Source of the DNA: Clostridia bacterium
GTDB taxonomy: Bacteria; Bacillota; Clostridia; UBA1381; UBA9506
Reading direction: 5' to 3'
Length of the DNA: 64,000 bases
Assembly (NCBI GenBank): GCA_017549205.1
Contig: JAFYVH010000014.1
Coordinates: 91,437 to 155,436, forward strand
Shown: positions 8,390 to 16,811 of the stretch, piece after piece
Layout: each line of letters starts with the position of its first letter
How positions within the stretch are numbered: the first letter of the stretch is position 1
The notes under the pieces: model-generated
Told to the model about the DNA's origin: nothing
Databases searched by the model: none
The model's input: only the letters and a program-made list of their open reading frames with translations
Translations under genes and position numbers: made by a program

Positions 8390-10072
8390 ATGCTGTTTTC
8401 TCTCCACATTCGAAATATTGCTTTGCTCGATGATGTCCAAATCGAATTTAATAACGGTTTTAATGTACTATCGGGTGAAACCGGCGCTGGCAAATCGATT
8501 TTAATCAGCTCAATTAATCTGTTGCTGGGTGATCGTGCCAATCGGGAGCTGATTCGTCATGGCGCTGACAGAGCCGAAGTGAGCGGTTTATTTTATGTCG
8601 ATAACGCCCAACTGCGTGCATATTTAACGGAGCTTGGCGCTGAAATAGACGAAGACGGAGCACTCTTGATTTCTCGGCAGCTGCTTCGTGACGGAAAAAA
8701 CATCTGTCGCATTGGCAGCCGACCGGCCACTCTTGCTGAACTTAAAACCATAGGGCAGCTTTTGGTGAATATTCATGGTCAGTTGGATAACCAGGCTCTG
8801 CTCAACCCCGGTGAACACATTCATTTTTTAGACAGTTTTTTAAAGGACGAGGGCAAAACTGCCCTTCCTGCCTACACAGAAGCATATCAGAACTGGCGCA
8901 ATCTTTCTAAACAAGCTCTTTCCATGGATATGGATGAGGCAGAGCATCTGCGCAAAATTGATATGCTCTCTTTTGAAGTTGATGAGATAAGAAGTGCCAA
9001 TTTAGACCCTGATGAAGAGGAAGACTTGAAAAGACGCCGCGATGTTATCAACCATCGCAGACAGCTTGAAAAAAACGTAGGACAAGCCATATCCGTTCTG
9101 TGCGACAGCATGGATGGTCAGGATGCCCGTCAAGCTTTGGCCATCGCAGCTGAATCCTTGGAATCGGCTGCTGCATTAGATGGTGAGCTTGCCCCACTGA
9201 GTGACGCACTTTTTTCAATTTTAGATGAAACCGACGAGGTCTCAAAATCTCTTAGGCATTATTTTGACCGATTATCCGACGAGGACTTACCCATTGACGA
9301 AATTGAAGCTCGTCTGGATTTGATATATCGCTTAAAAAGAAAATACGGCAAAACCGTCTCTGAAGTGTTGGCGCACGCCGACGCTTGCGAGGAAGAACTT
9401 ACGACTTTACAAACAATGGAAGCACAAAAAGAACAAATGGCATTACTTGTAAAAGAAGCCGAGCAAAAAGCTGCCGATTGTGCTGCACAGTTAACTTTTT
9501 TGCGCCAAAAGGCTATCCCTGCAGTTGAAAGTGCCATCACAGAAACACTTCATTTTTTAAACATGCCCGATGCTGATTTTCGTGTTGAACTAACCAATAT
9601 CCCTCTCTCTCGATTTGGAGCAGAGGAAATCAGTTTTATGATTACCACCAACTCCGGCGACGAACTGCGTCCGCTGGCTAAAATTGTTTCCGGCGGCGAA
9701 CTTTCCCGCATTATGCTGGCTATTAAATCTGTCCTGACCGACGGCGACAGTACAGACACCTTGATTTTTGACGAAATCGACGCCGGTGTCAGCGGCATTG
9801 CTGCACAAAAAATCGGTCGCAAATTAAAGAGTCTCGCCGCCGGCAAGCAAGTGCTTTGCGTCACACATTTGGCCCAGATTGCCGCCATGGCAGATACACA
9901 CTTTTTGATTAAAAAAGATTCGGTAGACGGTCACACAAAAACAGAGGTCGTGCCCCTTTCGCACAGCGAGCGCATACAGGAGCTGGCACGAATTATCAGC
10001 GGCGAAACCGTAACCGCTACCACATTAAAGCAAGCGGAGGAATTGATTGCTTTTGGAAAAGACAATGGTTAA
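8390..10072 (+). CDS. recN: DNA repair protein RecN
   Basis: SMC-like ATPase of 560 aa recruited early to double-strand breaks. The N-terminal ATPase half has Walker A GETGAGKS (29-36) and the family line LHIRNIALLDDV. A central antiparallel coiled coil (about 150-360) is followed by the C-terminal ATPase half with signature KIVSGGELSRIMLAIK and Walker B TLIFDEIDAGVSG, then VLCVTHLAQIA. Full family length. An RBS (AGGAGG, 8381-8386) precedes the ATG. Its last 26 bases overlap the next gene. Confidence 0.96.
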   Translation: MLFSLHIRNIALLDDVQIEFNNGFNVLSGETGAGKSILISSINLLLGDRANRELIRHGADRAEVSGLFYVDNAQLRAYLTELGAEIDEDGALLISRQLLRDGKNICRIGSRPATLAELKTIGQLLVNIHGQLDNQALLNPGEHIHFLDSFLKDEGKTALPAYTEAYQNWRNLSKQALSMDMDEAEHLRKIDMLSFEVDEIRSANLDPDEEEDLKRRRDVINHRRQLEKNVGQAISVLCDSMDGQDARQALAIAAESLESAAALDGELAPLSDALFSILDETDEVSKSLRHYFDRLSDEDLPIDEIEARLDLIYRLKRKYGKTVSEVLAHADACEEELTTLQTMEAQKEQMALLVKEAEQKAADCAAQLTFLRQKAIPAVESAITETLHFLNMPDADFRVELTNIPLSRFGAEEISFMITTNSGDELRPLAKIVSGGELSRIMLAIKSVLTDGDSTDTLIFDEIDAGVSGIAAQKIGRKLKSLAAGKQVLCVTHLAQIAAMADTHFLIKKDSVDGHTKTEVVPLSHSERIQELARIISGETVTATTLKQAEELIAFGKDNG

Positions 10073-10718
10073 CGAATTAAAAGAGTTATTGTCGACCCAG
10101 GGTATGACCGAGGTGGGTTTTGCAGCTGTTACACCCCCTGAGGAATATGCCGCTTTAACTCATGCCGTCTCTTTGGTGTTGCCTTTATCTGATGCGGTGA
10201 TTGATACCATAAAAACCGCACCCACACATACATATTTTCACCATTACAGAACAGTAAACGCCTATTTGGACCGACTGGCGCTATCCGTGGGACTCTTTTT
10301 GCAAAATCGCGGCTATCGTTATGTTTGTGTTCCTGCTTCACAGAGTATTAATGGTTTTAGCGGATTGTTTTCGCATAAAGAGGCTGCTGTTTCTGCAGGC
10401 TTGGGCGTTATAGGTCGTAATGCTCTTTTTCTTTCTGAAAAATATGGTCCCCGGGTGTGTCTGGCAACCATTTTGACTGACGCTGACCTCTCTTTAGGGT
10501 TTAAAGCCCTCTCAAAAAAAGACCCTTGTGCAAACTGTCAGGCTTGCGTGAGAGCATGTCCTGCCATGGCCATTTCGGGAAAATCCTATAAAGAAGGTAG
10601 CAACGATATTATAGACCGTTCTGCCTGCAGCGAACACATGAAAAGAGCCTATCAAAAAATAGGTCGTGGCGTTGTTTGTGGACTTTGCATGAGTGTTTGT
10701 CCCGCCGGTCGAAAATAA
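10047..10718 (+). CDS. Short QueG-like 4Fe-4S protein
   Basis: A 223-aa cytoplasmic iron-sulfur protein related to epoxyqueuosine reductase QueG. The middle part (ASQSINGFSGLFSHKEAA, GLGVIGRNALFL, PRVCLATILTD) matches the QueG cobalamin-binding core. Two ferredoxin-like clusters follow: CANCQACVRACP and, near the end, CGLCMSVCP with an extra upstream cysteine. QueG is normally over 300 aa with a C-terminal HEAT-like region; that region is absent, so the substrate may differ. The TTG start at 10047 has GGAGG 6 bases upstream and lies inside recN; ATG at 10065 is an alternative. Overlap with recN implies co-transcription. Confidence 0.75.
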   Translation: MLLEKTMVNELKELLSTQGMTEVGFAAVTPPEEYAALTHAVSLVLPLSDAVIDTIKTAPTHTYFHHYRTVNAYLDRLALSVGLFLQNRGYRYVCVPASQSINGFSGLFSHKEAAVSAGLGVIGRNALFLSEKYGPRVCLATILTDADLSLGFKALSKKDPCANCQACVRACPAMAISGKSYKEGSNDIIDRSACSEHMKRAYQKIGRGVVCGLCMSVCPAGRK

Positions 10719-10776
10719 AATTTGAATGAAATTTTTTTAATTATACAAGATAAATATGAATTTGGGAGGGATACTG

Positions 10777-11787
10777 TTGTTTAAATTCGGACAAGACATT
10801 GGCATTGATTTAGGAACCGCTACCATTTTAGTCTATGTAAAAGGAAAAGGCGTTGTGCTGAAAGAGCCCAGTGTTGTCGCCATTGACACCAATACAGGCA
10901 GGGTGCTCAAGGTTGGCAGAGAGGCGCAGGAAATGATTGGCAGAACACCGGGCAACATTGTGGCAATCCGCCCCTTAAAAGATGGTGTTATCTCCGATTA
11001 TGACTCCACGCAAAAAATGATTCGCTATTTTTTGCGGAAAGTTTGCAAAAATCGTTTCTTTAAACCCCGTGTTATGATTTGTGTGCCCAGTCAGGTGACT
11101 GAGGTTGAAGAAAAAGCAGTAAACGACGCCGCCATTCAGGCCGGCGCCAGCAAAGCCTTTATCATTGAAGAGCCTTTGGCAGCTGCCATCGGTGCAGGGC
11201 TTGACATTTCAAAGCCCTATGGTCATATGATTGTAGATATCGGCGGCGGCACTGCCGATGTGGCTGTTATTTCTTTAGGCGAGATTGTCGTTAGCAATTC
11301 TTTAAAGGTTGCCGGCGATAAATTTGATGAAGCTATTGTGAAATACATTCGCAAAAAGCACAACATGATGATTGGCGACCGCACCGCCGAGGAATTAAAA
11401 ATCACAATCGGCGGCGTATATCCCCGCCCTGTCCCCTTAGCTATGGAAGTTAAAGGTCGTTGCCTGATTACAGGTTTGCCTAAGGTGATTACCATTGATT
11501 CTGAAGAGATGTTGGAAGCATTAGAAGAATGTGCCACTCAAATTGTGGAAGCCGTTCGCTCTGTTTTAGAGAAAACACCGCCTGAACTCATTGGTGACAT
11601 CAGCACCGGCGGTATTTTGCTCACCGGTGGCGGCAGCTTGATTTACGGTCTCGATAAGCTCATCTCTCGAGAAACCGGTTTAGAGGTCTTCATCGCCGAA
11701 GATGCGGTACGCTGCGTTGCCAAAGGCACCGGCATGTCAATGGAATATATGGATAGCATGAAACAAGGTACACGCTATAAAATGTAA
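10777..11787 (+). CDS. mbl: Rod-shape actin homologue MreB/Mbl
   Basis: Bacterial actin of about 336 aa that forms membrane-attached filaments guiding cell-wall synthesis. Nucleotide-binding motifs are clear: phosphate 1 GIDLGTATILVYV, connect 1/phosphate 2 region MIVDIGGGTADVAVIS, and adenosine motif ILLTGGGSLIYGL. The longer reading from ATG 10756 runs through its own Shine-Dalgarno GGGAGGG (10765-10771); TTG at 10777 is 6 bases after it and gives the canonical start FKFGQDIGIDLG, so TTG is the likely start. Mbl and MreB cannot be separated with certainty; there is no mreC/mreD downstream, which favours an Mbl-type orphan copy. Confidence 0.9.
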   Translation: MFKFGQDIGIDLGTATILVYVKGKGVVLKEPSVVAIDTNTGRVLKVGREAQEMIGRTPGNIVAIRPLKDGVISDYDSTQKMIRYFLRKVCKNRFFKPRVMICVPSQVTEVEEKAVNDAAIQAGASKAFIIEEPLAAAIGAGLDISKPYGHMIVDIGGGTADVAVISLGEIVVSNSLKVAGDKFDEAIVKYIRKKHNMMIGDRTAEELKITIGGVYPRPVPLAMEVKGRCLITGLPKVITIDSEEMLEALEECATQIVEAVRSVLEKTPPELIGDISTGGILLTGGGSLIYGLDKLISRETGLEVFIAEDAVRCVAKGTGMSMEYMDSMKQGTRYKM

Positions 11788-11842
11788 TATAGACATATAA
11801 AAAGGGACTGCCTGTGCAGTCTCTTTTTATATGTCTATATTA
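11785..11842. terminator. Long symmetrical terminator shared by mbl and the ABC exporter
   Basis: Two 27-base arms (11785-11811 and 11816-11842) pair throughout apart from one G-T position, with a 4-base loop. Both stop codons lie inside: the TAA of mbl is the first three bases of the left arm and the TAA of the convergent exporter is the last three of the right arm. A5 and T5 tracts inside the stem supply the U-runs for both directions. Confidence 0.9.
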
Positions 11843-13597
11843 CTCTTTGTCACTTTCCATGGCCGCCTGATATAAAGAATAGTACATACCTTTCTTTGCC
11901 ATAAGGCTTTCGTGATTACCCTGCTCTACGATGCCTTGGTCAGTCAGCACCAAAATCAGCTGTGCATTACGAATGGTTGAAAGTCTGTGTGCAATGGTAA
12001 AGGTGGTTCTTCCCTTTGCAAGTTCTTCTAAAGACTTTTGAACCAGCCGTTCACTTTCGTTATCAAGGGACGAGGTGGCTTCGTCCAAAATCAAAATGGG
12101 CGGGTTTTTCAGGAAAACACGGGCAATACCTAGGCGCTGTTTTTGTCCGCCCGAAAGCTTAACGCCCCGCTCACCCACATAGGTGTCATATCCATTGGGG
12201 AGCTGCATTATAAAGTCATGAGCACCGGCCATTTTAGCCGCTTCAATAACTGCGTCTAAATCGGCACCGGGCTTTCCATACTCAATGTTTTCAAAAACTG
12301 TTCCGGAGAACATGTAAATGTCCTGCTGCACCACACCAATCTGTGACCGCAAGGATTCTAAAGTGACATCTGAAATGTTGTGACCATCAATGGTGATACT
12401 GCCGGATGTGATGTCATAAAACCGGGGCAAAAGGCTGCATAAAGTGGTCTTTCCACCGCCGGACGGACCAACCAACGCCACGCTCTCACCGGGCGCTATA
12501 GACAAATTGATGTCTGTCAGCACATTGTCCAGGTCATCTGCATACCGAAAGGATACATCTGAAAATGCGATGGCGCCCTGTGCCATCGGCAAGGGATAGG
12601 CATCGTCTTTATCGTGAATCTGCACCGGTTCATCCATAACCTCGCAGAATCTTTCAATGCCCGTAACGCCCCGTTGAAACTGTTCCATAAATTCCACAAT
12701 GCGACGAATGGAGGTAAGTAGCGTGTTCACATACAAAAGATAGGCCACAAGGTCTGCCGGTGCAATATGACCATTAATCATAAATATCGAGCCAGAGACC
12801 AGCACCGCCACATACATAATGCCGTCAAAAGAACGGGTGCTGCTTTGGAACTGCGCCATATATTTATAATTCAATCGTTTAATGCTTAAAAACTTGTTGT
12901 TACCCTTTTTAAACTTCTCATTTTCAACCGTCTCATTGGCAAAGGACTTAACCACACGAATACCCAGCAGGCTGTCCTCCACCTGTGAGTTGAGTTCACC
13001 CACCAGCACACGGGATTCTCTGAATGTTCTGCGCATACGGCGATTTAAGAAAAACGAAACCAAGAACAAAAACGGCAGAAAAGAGAAAATAATCAGTGTG
13101 AGCCACACATTGACCGTGCTTAAAATGCAGAAAGCTGCAACAATCTTAATGCCCGAGATAAAAAACTCTTCAGGACAGTGGTGTGCAAATTCCGTTATGT
13201 CAAACAAGTCACTGGTTATGCGGGACATAAGGGTACCGATTTTTGTATTATCATAAAAAGAAAAGGAAAGCTTGGATAAATGATTAAACAAATCCTTTCG
13301 CATATCGGTTTCAATCCGTGCACCCATCACATGACCCACATCTGCCATAAAGTAGCTAGCAAATGTATCAATAGCGCGTAAAACCAGATAAAAAAGCCCC
13401 ACCGACAAAACAAGCTGCAAGGTTAAAGTCTCCGGTGCCTCGGTGGCGCGACCGGTAATCATACGAACCAAAAGCGGCAAAACAAGTTCGCAAATTGTGG
13501 TTAAAGCGGCACAAAACAAATCAAATATTAAAATCCATTTATACGGCTTAAAATACGGCAAAAAACGCCGAATTAAACCTTTTTTTCTCTTTTTCAT
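11840..13597 (-). CDS. ABC-type multidrug/lipid exporter half-transporter
   Basis: Type IV ABC exporter, fused membrane and ATPase domains, 585 aa. The N-terminal six-helix domain (about 1-310) is followed by an ATPase with Walker A GPSGGGKTT, Q-loop GVVQQDIYMFSGTV, signature LSGGQKQR, Walker B ILILDEATSSLD and H-loop TFTIAHRLSTI. It works as a homodimer, or as a heterodimer if a partner lies elsewhere; the catalytic Glu after Walker B is intact, which supports a homodimer. ATG at 13597 follows AGGAGGG; the GTG at 13612 lies upstream of that site. Substrate unknown. Confidence 0.9.
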   Translation of the reverse strand: MKKRKKGLIRRFLPYFKPYKWILIFDLFCAALTTICELVLPLLVRMITGRATEAPETLTLQLVLSVGLFYLVLRAIDTFASYFMADVGHVMGARIETDMRKDLFNHLSKLSFSFYDNTKIGTLMSRITSDLFDITEFAHHCPEEFFISGIKIVAAFCILSTVNVWLTLIIFSFLPFLFLVSFFLNRRMRRTFRESRVLVGELNSQVEDSLLGIRVVKSFANETVENEKFKKGNNKFLSIKRLNYKYMAQFQSSTRSFDGIMYVAVLVSGSIFMINGHIAPADLVAYLLYVNTLLTSIRRIVEFMEQFQRGVTGIERFCEVMDEPVQIHDKDDAYPLPMAQGAIAFSDVSFRYADDLDNVLTDINLSIAPGESVALVGPSGGGKTTLCSLLPRFYDITSGSITIDGHNISDVTLESLRSQIGVVQQDIYMFSGTVFENIEYGKPGADLDAVIEAAKMAGAHDFIMQLPNGYDTYVGERGVKLSGGQKQRLGIARVFLKNPPILILDEATSSLDNESERLVQKSLEELAKGRTTFTIAHRLSTIRNAQLILVLTDQGIVEQGNHESLMAKKGMYYSLYQAAMESDKE

Positions 13598-13636
13598 ATG
13601 CCCTCCTGTCACACAATTTATCCTAAAAATGCCTAC

Positions 13637-14818
13637 TCATTTTTCTCCAAAATCCAAAGCAGCCTGGCACATCACTATCATGCCTGTTTTAATGCATTGT
13701 TCATCAATCGTAAAGGCTGCATTGTGCCAGGGCATAACTGCACCGATTTTCTCATTGCCGCTACCATAATAAATGTAGGTAGCAGGAACTTCTTTGCTAA
13801 AGTAAGCAAAGTCCTCTCCGCCCATAGACGGCGCCACACCTTCAAGCACATTCTCTTTGCCCAAAATAGCTTCTGCACTTTTGCGCACAGCATCTGTCAT
13901 CGCTTGGTCATTGAGAAGAGGCGGATATAAATAATTAAAATTGAATTCACATTCAGCACCAAAGACAGCTGCAATTTGCTCTGCTATTTCGCCCATTCGC
14001 TTTGCCAGATATTGCCGAACCGTTTCATCAAAGGTCCGCACTGTGCCGCTGATATAGGCATCATCGGGAATCACATTAAAGCAAGTGCCTGCCTGAAACA
14101 TATTGACTGAAATCAGGTGCTTTTCTAAAGGTGTAGTATAACGGGCAGACAAGGCATTCCATGCATTTAAAATCTGAACACCTATTGAGATAGGGTCAAC
14201 ACATTCATGGGGATACGCTCCATGACCGCCCTTGCCGCGAATGGTCATGTTAAAGTCGTCAGGCGATGCCATCACCTCACCATATTTAACCAAAACCTTG
14301 CCAGCAGGAACGCTGTTGATAACATGAGCGCCCACAGCCGCATCCACATGGGGATTTTCCATAACCCCCTCTGCAATCATGGGCTTAGCACCGCCCTCAC
14401 CCTCTTCTGCAGGCTGAAACACCAGCTTTACATTGCAAGAAAGTCTGTCACGCATTTGCATTAAAATAGCTGCCACACCCAGCAAAATTGCAACATGCAC
14501 ATCATGTCCACAGGCATGCATGCATCCGTCAATTTGTGATTTAAAATCGCAATCGGTTTCCTCTTGCACGGGCAGGGCATCCATGTCGGCGCGCAAAAGC
14601 AATGTTTTTGCCTTTGGGTCTACCTCAATCAAGCCCACAACGCCGGTTTTGGCAACGCCCTTTTTATAGGGTATGCCCCACTTTTCTAAATAAGAGCAGA
14701 TTAAATCTGATGTTTTATATTCGCAAAAGCCAAGTTCGGGATGCCGATGAATTGTACGGCGAATCTCAACAATCTCATCAAAAATTTGTTCTGCAAGTTG
14801 TTTTACTGTTTCCAACAA
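13637..14818 (-). CDS. M20-family amidohydrolase (N-acyl-amino-acid deacylase type)
   Basis: Cytoplasmic metallohydrolase of 393 aa from the M20D group, which removes acyl groups from amino acids or hippurate-like amides. Metal and catalytic features are present: RRTIHRHPELGF at the N terminus, LRADMDALPV, HACGHD (101-106), FQPAEEGEGGAK and SMGGEDFAYF. A central dimerisation lid (about 180-300) is normal for the family. The start is TTG at 14818, preceded by AGGAGGG. It begins 9 bases after lexA ends and is co-transcribed with it. This pairing with lexA is unusual and has no obvious functional logic. Confidence 0.88.
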   Translation of the reverse strand: MLETVKQLAEQIFDEIVEIRRTIHRHPELGFCEYKTSDLICSYLEKWGIPYKKGVAKTGVVGLIEVDPKAKTLLLRADMDALPVQEETDCDFKSQIDGCMHACGHDVHVAILLGVAAILMQMRDRLSCNVKLVFQPAEEGEGGAKPMIAEGVMENPHVDAAVGAHVINSVPAGKVLVKYGEVMASPDDFNMTIRGKGGHGAYPHECVDPISIGVQILNAWNALSARYTTPLEKHLISVNMFQAGTCFNVIPDDAYISGTVRTFDETVRQYLAKRMGEIAEQIAAVFGAECEFNFNYLYPPLLNDQAMTDAVRKSAEAILGKENVLEGVAPSMGGEDFAYFSKEVPATYIYYGSGNEKIGAVMPWHNAAFTIDEQCIKTGMIVMCQAALDFGEK

Positions 14819-14827
14819 AACTCCCTC

Positions 14828-15445
14828 CTAGTAAATTCTGAATACGCCGGTAACTTTGCCTAAAATTTTAACATCACGCACCAAAATAGGCGATAACGCC
14901 TCATTTTCCGGCTGCAATCTGATGTAATCACTTTCGCGATAAAAGGTTTTAACGGTGGCCGAATCATCCAAAAGTGCAACTACAATGTCGCCGTTGCGGG
15001 CTGTTTCCTGCTGCTCCACAATCACATAATCGCCGCTTAAAATACCGGCTTCAATCATGCTGTCACCCTTGACCTTTAACATAAACACATTTTTGTTGTG
15101 GGCAAAAACCATAGGAAGCGGAAAGGTGTCGGTCACATTCTCCTGGGCCAAAATGGGTTGACCGGCTGCCACGCTGCCTACCACTGGAACAGACAAATAT
15201 TCCGCAACAGGCTCTGCCATGCGCTCTGCCTCGGTTTCCACCAAGCGGATGGCACGGGTTTTGGAGCCGTCTTTAACCAACAGGCCTTTGTCCTCCAGCT
15301 TTTTTAAATAGGTGTGCACCGTTGAGGGTGAACTGAGCCCCACCGCCGTGCAAATTTCACGAATTGAGGGGGGATAGCCCTTAAGGCGCACCTGTTCGTT
15401 GATAAATTCTAATATTTCATTTTCCCGGTTTGTTCTTTTAGCCAT
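14828..15445 (-). CDS. lexA: SOS repressor LexA
   Basis: Transcriptional repressor of the DNA-damage response, 205 aa. The winged-helix DNA-binding domain (1-70) has [20 protein letters not shown]. The self-cleavage bond is Ala94-Gly95 (VAAGQP), and the S24 dyad is Ser129 in KGDSMIEAG and Lys166 in ATVKTF. The frame extends 24 codons upstream, but ATG at 15445 follows GAAAGGAAA and gives the family-standard [13 protein letters not shown] LexA-box-like dyad at 15523-15534 upstream indicates autoregulation. Confidence 0.96.
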   Translation of the reverse strand: MAKRTNRENEILEFINEQVRLKGYPPSIREICTAVGLSSPSTVHTYLKKLEDKGLLVKDGSKTRAIRLVETEAERMAEPVAEYLSVPVVGSVAAGQPILAQENVTDTFPLPMVFAHNKNVFMLKVKGDSMIEAGILSGDYVIVEQQETARNGDIVVALLDDSATVKTFYRESDYIRLQPENEALSPILVRDVKILGKVTGVFRIY

Positions 15446-15522
15446 ATTCGTTTCCTTTCGTTGTCTTTGCAACAACACATAATCCATATATGTTAATGAT
15501 AACACAAAACTTGGCAAAAATC

Positions 15523-15534
15523 AAACATTTGTTC
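15523..15534 (-). promoter_or_regulatory. LexA operator (SOS box) upstream of lexA
   Basis: Read on the minus strand this is GAACAAATGTTT. It matches the Gram-positive LexA dyad GAAC-N4-GTTC at all core positions but the last. It lies about 80 bases upstream of the lexA ATG. Confidence 0.7.
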
Positions 15535-15550
15535 TGTTTTTTTAAAATTT

Positions 15551-16300
15551 TTATTTTGCTTGTTTTCTAAGCTTTCTGCAATACTGCGTGCAGAGTTTAT
15601 CGGTACATTCTGAACACTTTAAGGCCATATTGCTGTTTTCCCAAAAGCGTTCCGGATAAATAAATACACACAGTTCCCAAATAAGCCAAATAATAAACGA
15701 AAACACAACCAAAGACCAAGAATAAAAACTGTTAACTGCAACGATGGGCAAAAACATCATTAAGTGGTCCCAATTGAAAATTCTGCAGGTAGTGCAGCAT
15801 TTGTTTTTCATAATAAGTCTGAAGGGGCACCAGATTAACACGCAAATTAAATCACAAACATAAAAGAAAATGGAAATGAGAATCATGAGTCCTGTGTCAA
15901 TAATGCCCGTTACATGCAACAGGCTGAGAACGACCGTCAACGCAACCCATATCACCATAACTTCATAGGCCGCTGCGGTCGTATCTTTTATATACTTTTT
16001 CAGATTCTGATGATTAATTTTCTCCTTAATGGGTCTAAAAAGGGATTCAAAAATCTTTTGCGAGCCTATGGAAATATGCGCTTTCACAGGCATGAGCTGC
16101 AAAATCATATCCCACAGCCATATGCCCCAAAGCAGATGCATAAGCGAAAGGGAGTGAAAAAAATTCCAACCCTTTGCTACATCAAATTGTTCTTTATCAA
16201 ATATGTATGTCAAAACGCCAATCAGCAAAATAACAATTCTGCCAAACAACCTTAAAAAATATCTTGCTCTTGTTTTTGACATGGTGCTGCGTCTTTTCAT
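15551..16300 (-). CDS. Polytopic membrane protein with two cysteine clusters, function unknown
   Basis: A 249-aa protein with an N-terminal basic stretch, about five hydrophobic segments and two conserved-looking cysteine groups. The first, KNKCCTTCRIFNWDHLMM, follows a membrane segment. The second, CSECTDKLCTQYCRK, forms a basic cytoplasmic-looking C terminus. The layout suggests metal or redox chemistry at a membrane face. I recall unnamed clostridial membrane proteins with the same CCTTCRI-NWD feature, but I cannot assign a function. It starts about 100 bases upstream of the lexA end region and points away from the DUF4430 gene's 5' side, all on the minus strand. No strong RBS is visible before ATG 16300. 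Confidence 0.7.
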   Translation of the reverse strand: MKRRSTMSKTRARYFLRLFGRIVILLIGVLTYIFDKEQFDVAKGWNFFHSLSLMHLLWGIWLWDMILQLMPVKAHISIGSQKIFESLFRPIKEKINHQNLKKYIKDTTAAAYEVMVIWVALTVVLSLLHVTGIIDTGLMILISIFFYVCDLICVLIWCPFRLIMKNKCCTTCRIFNWDHLMMFLPIVAVNSFYSWSLVVFSFIIWLIWELCVFIYPERFWENSNMALKCSECTDKLCTQYCRKLRKQAK

Positions 16301-16342
16301 GAATTGCTTCTACCTCATTTTAAAATACTTTTTACACCCAAA

Positions 16343-16771
16343 TCATTTTGTATAGACAAGCTCATAGTGTTCGCCGTCATTAAATTCGGCACCGTCCACA
16401 CCGGTCATCATGCCTTCTCCGTTTTTGTTAAAACCCCAATAGCATCCGTTTATGTCATAGTCTGCCGTGATGCCGTTAACCTTTTTAACATAAAGACCAT
16501 AAGCACCCTGCTCGCCCTCAATTAAACCATGCGCCACCAGAGCATCCCCCAGAATTTCTTCATCCGAGTGAATGGTGAAGGTGACGGATTTCTCTTCGGC
16601 AACCACCTCTACCATAACCGTTTTAGCGCCCTCACCAAATTCAGCGTCTTCCGTATAAGTTGCCACGCTCCACACATCTGTCTCGGTGGCAGACTGCATA
16701 CAGCCGGAAAGATTAAGGCACAAAGCAAGCACCAAAAGAACACCAAACGAGATTGTAACTGTTTTTTTCAT
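16343..16771 (-). CDS. DUF4430-domain lipoprotein
   Basis: Surface lipoprotein of 142 aa. A signal peptide with lipobox LSGC (Cys24) is followed by one DUF4430 domain: TVMVEVVAEEKSVTFTIHSD, then LVAHGLIEG, KKVNGITADYD, CYWGFNKNGEGMMTGVD and a final HYELVY. This domain resembles the C-terminal part of transcobalamin-like proteins and is common in Firmicute exported proteins; ligand binding (for example a corrinoid) is possible but unproven. It sits between the Cys-rich membrane protein and an iron alcohol dehydrogenase, all on the minus strand with gaps of about 40 bases. Confidence 0.85.
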   Translation of the reverse strand: MKKTVTISFGVLLVLALCLNLSGCMQSATETDVWSVATYTEDAEFGEGAKTVMVEVVAEEKSVTFTIHSDEEILGDALVAHGLIEGEQGAYGLYVKKVNGITADYDINGCYWGFNKNGEGMMTGVDGAEFNDGEHYELVYTK

Positions 16772-16811
16772 TTCCGTCTCATCCTTTAATAATTAGTTTC
16801 TAAAACTTCAA

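Noticed and set aside
12882-13256. 124-codon plus-strand frame inside the ABC exporter
   Set aside because: Antisense shadow of a well-supported gene, with no RBS or family resemblance.
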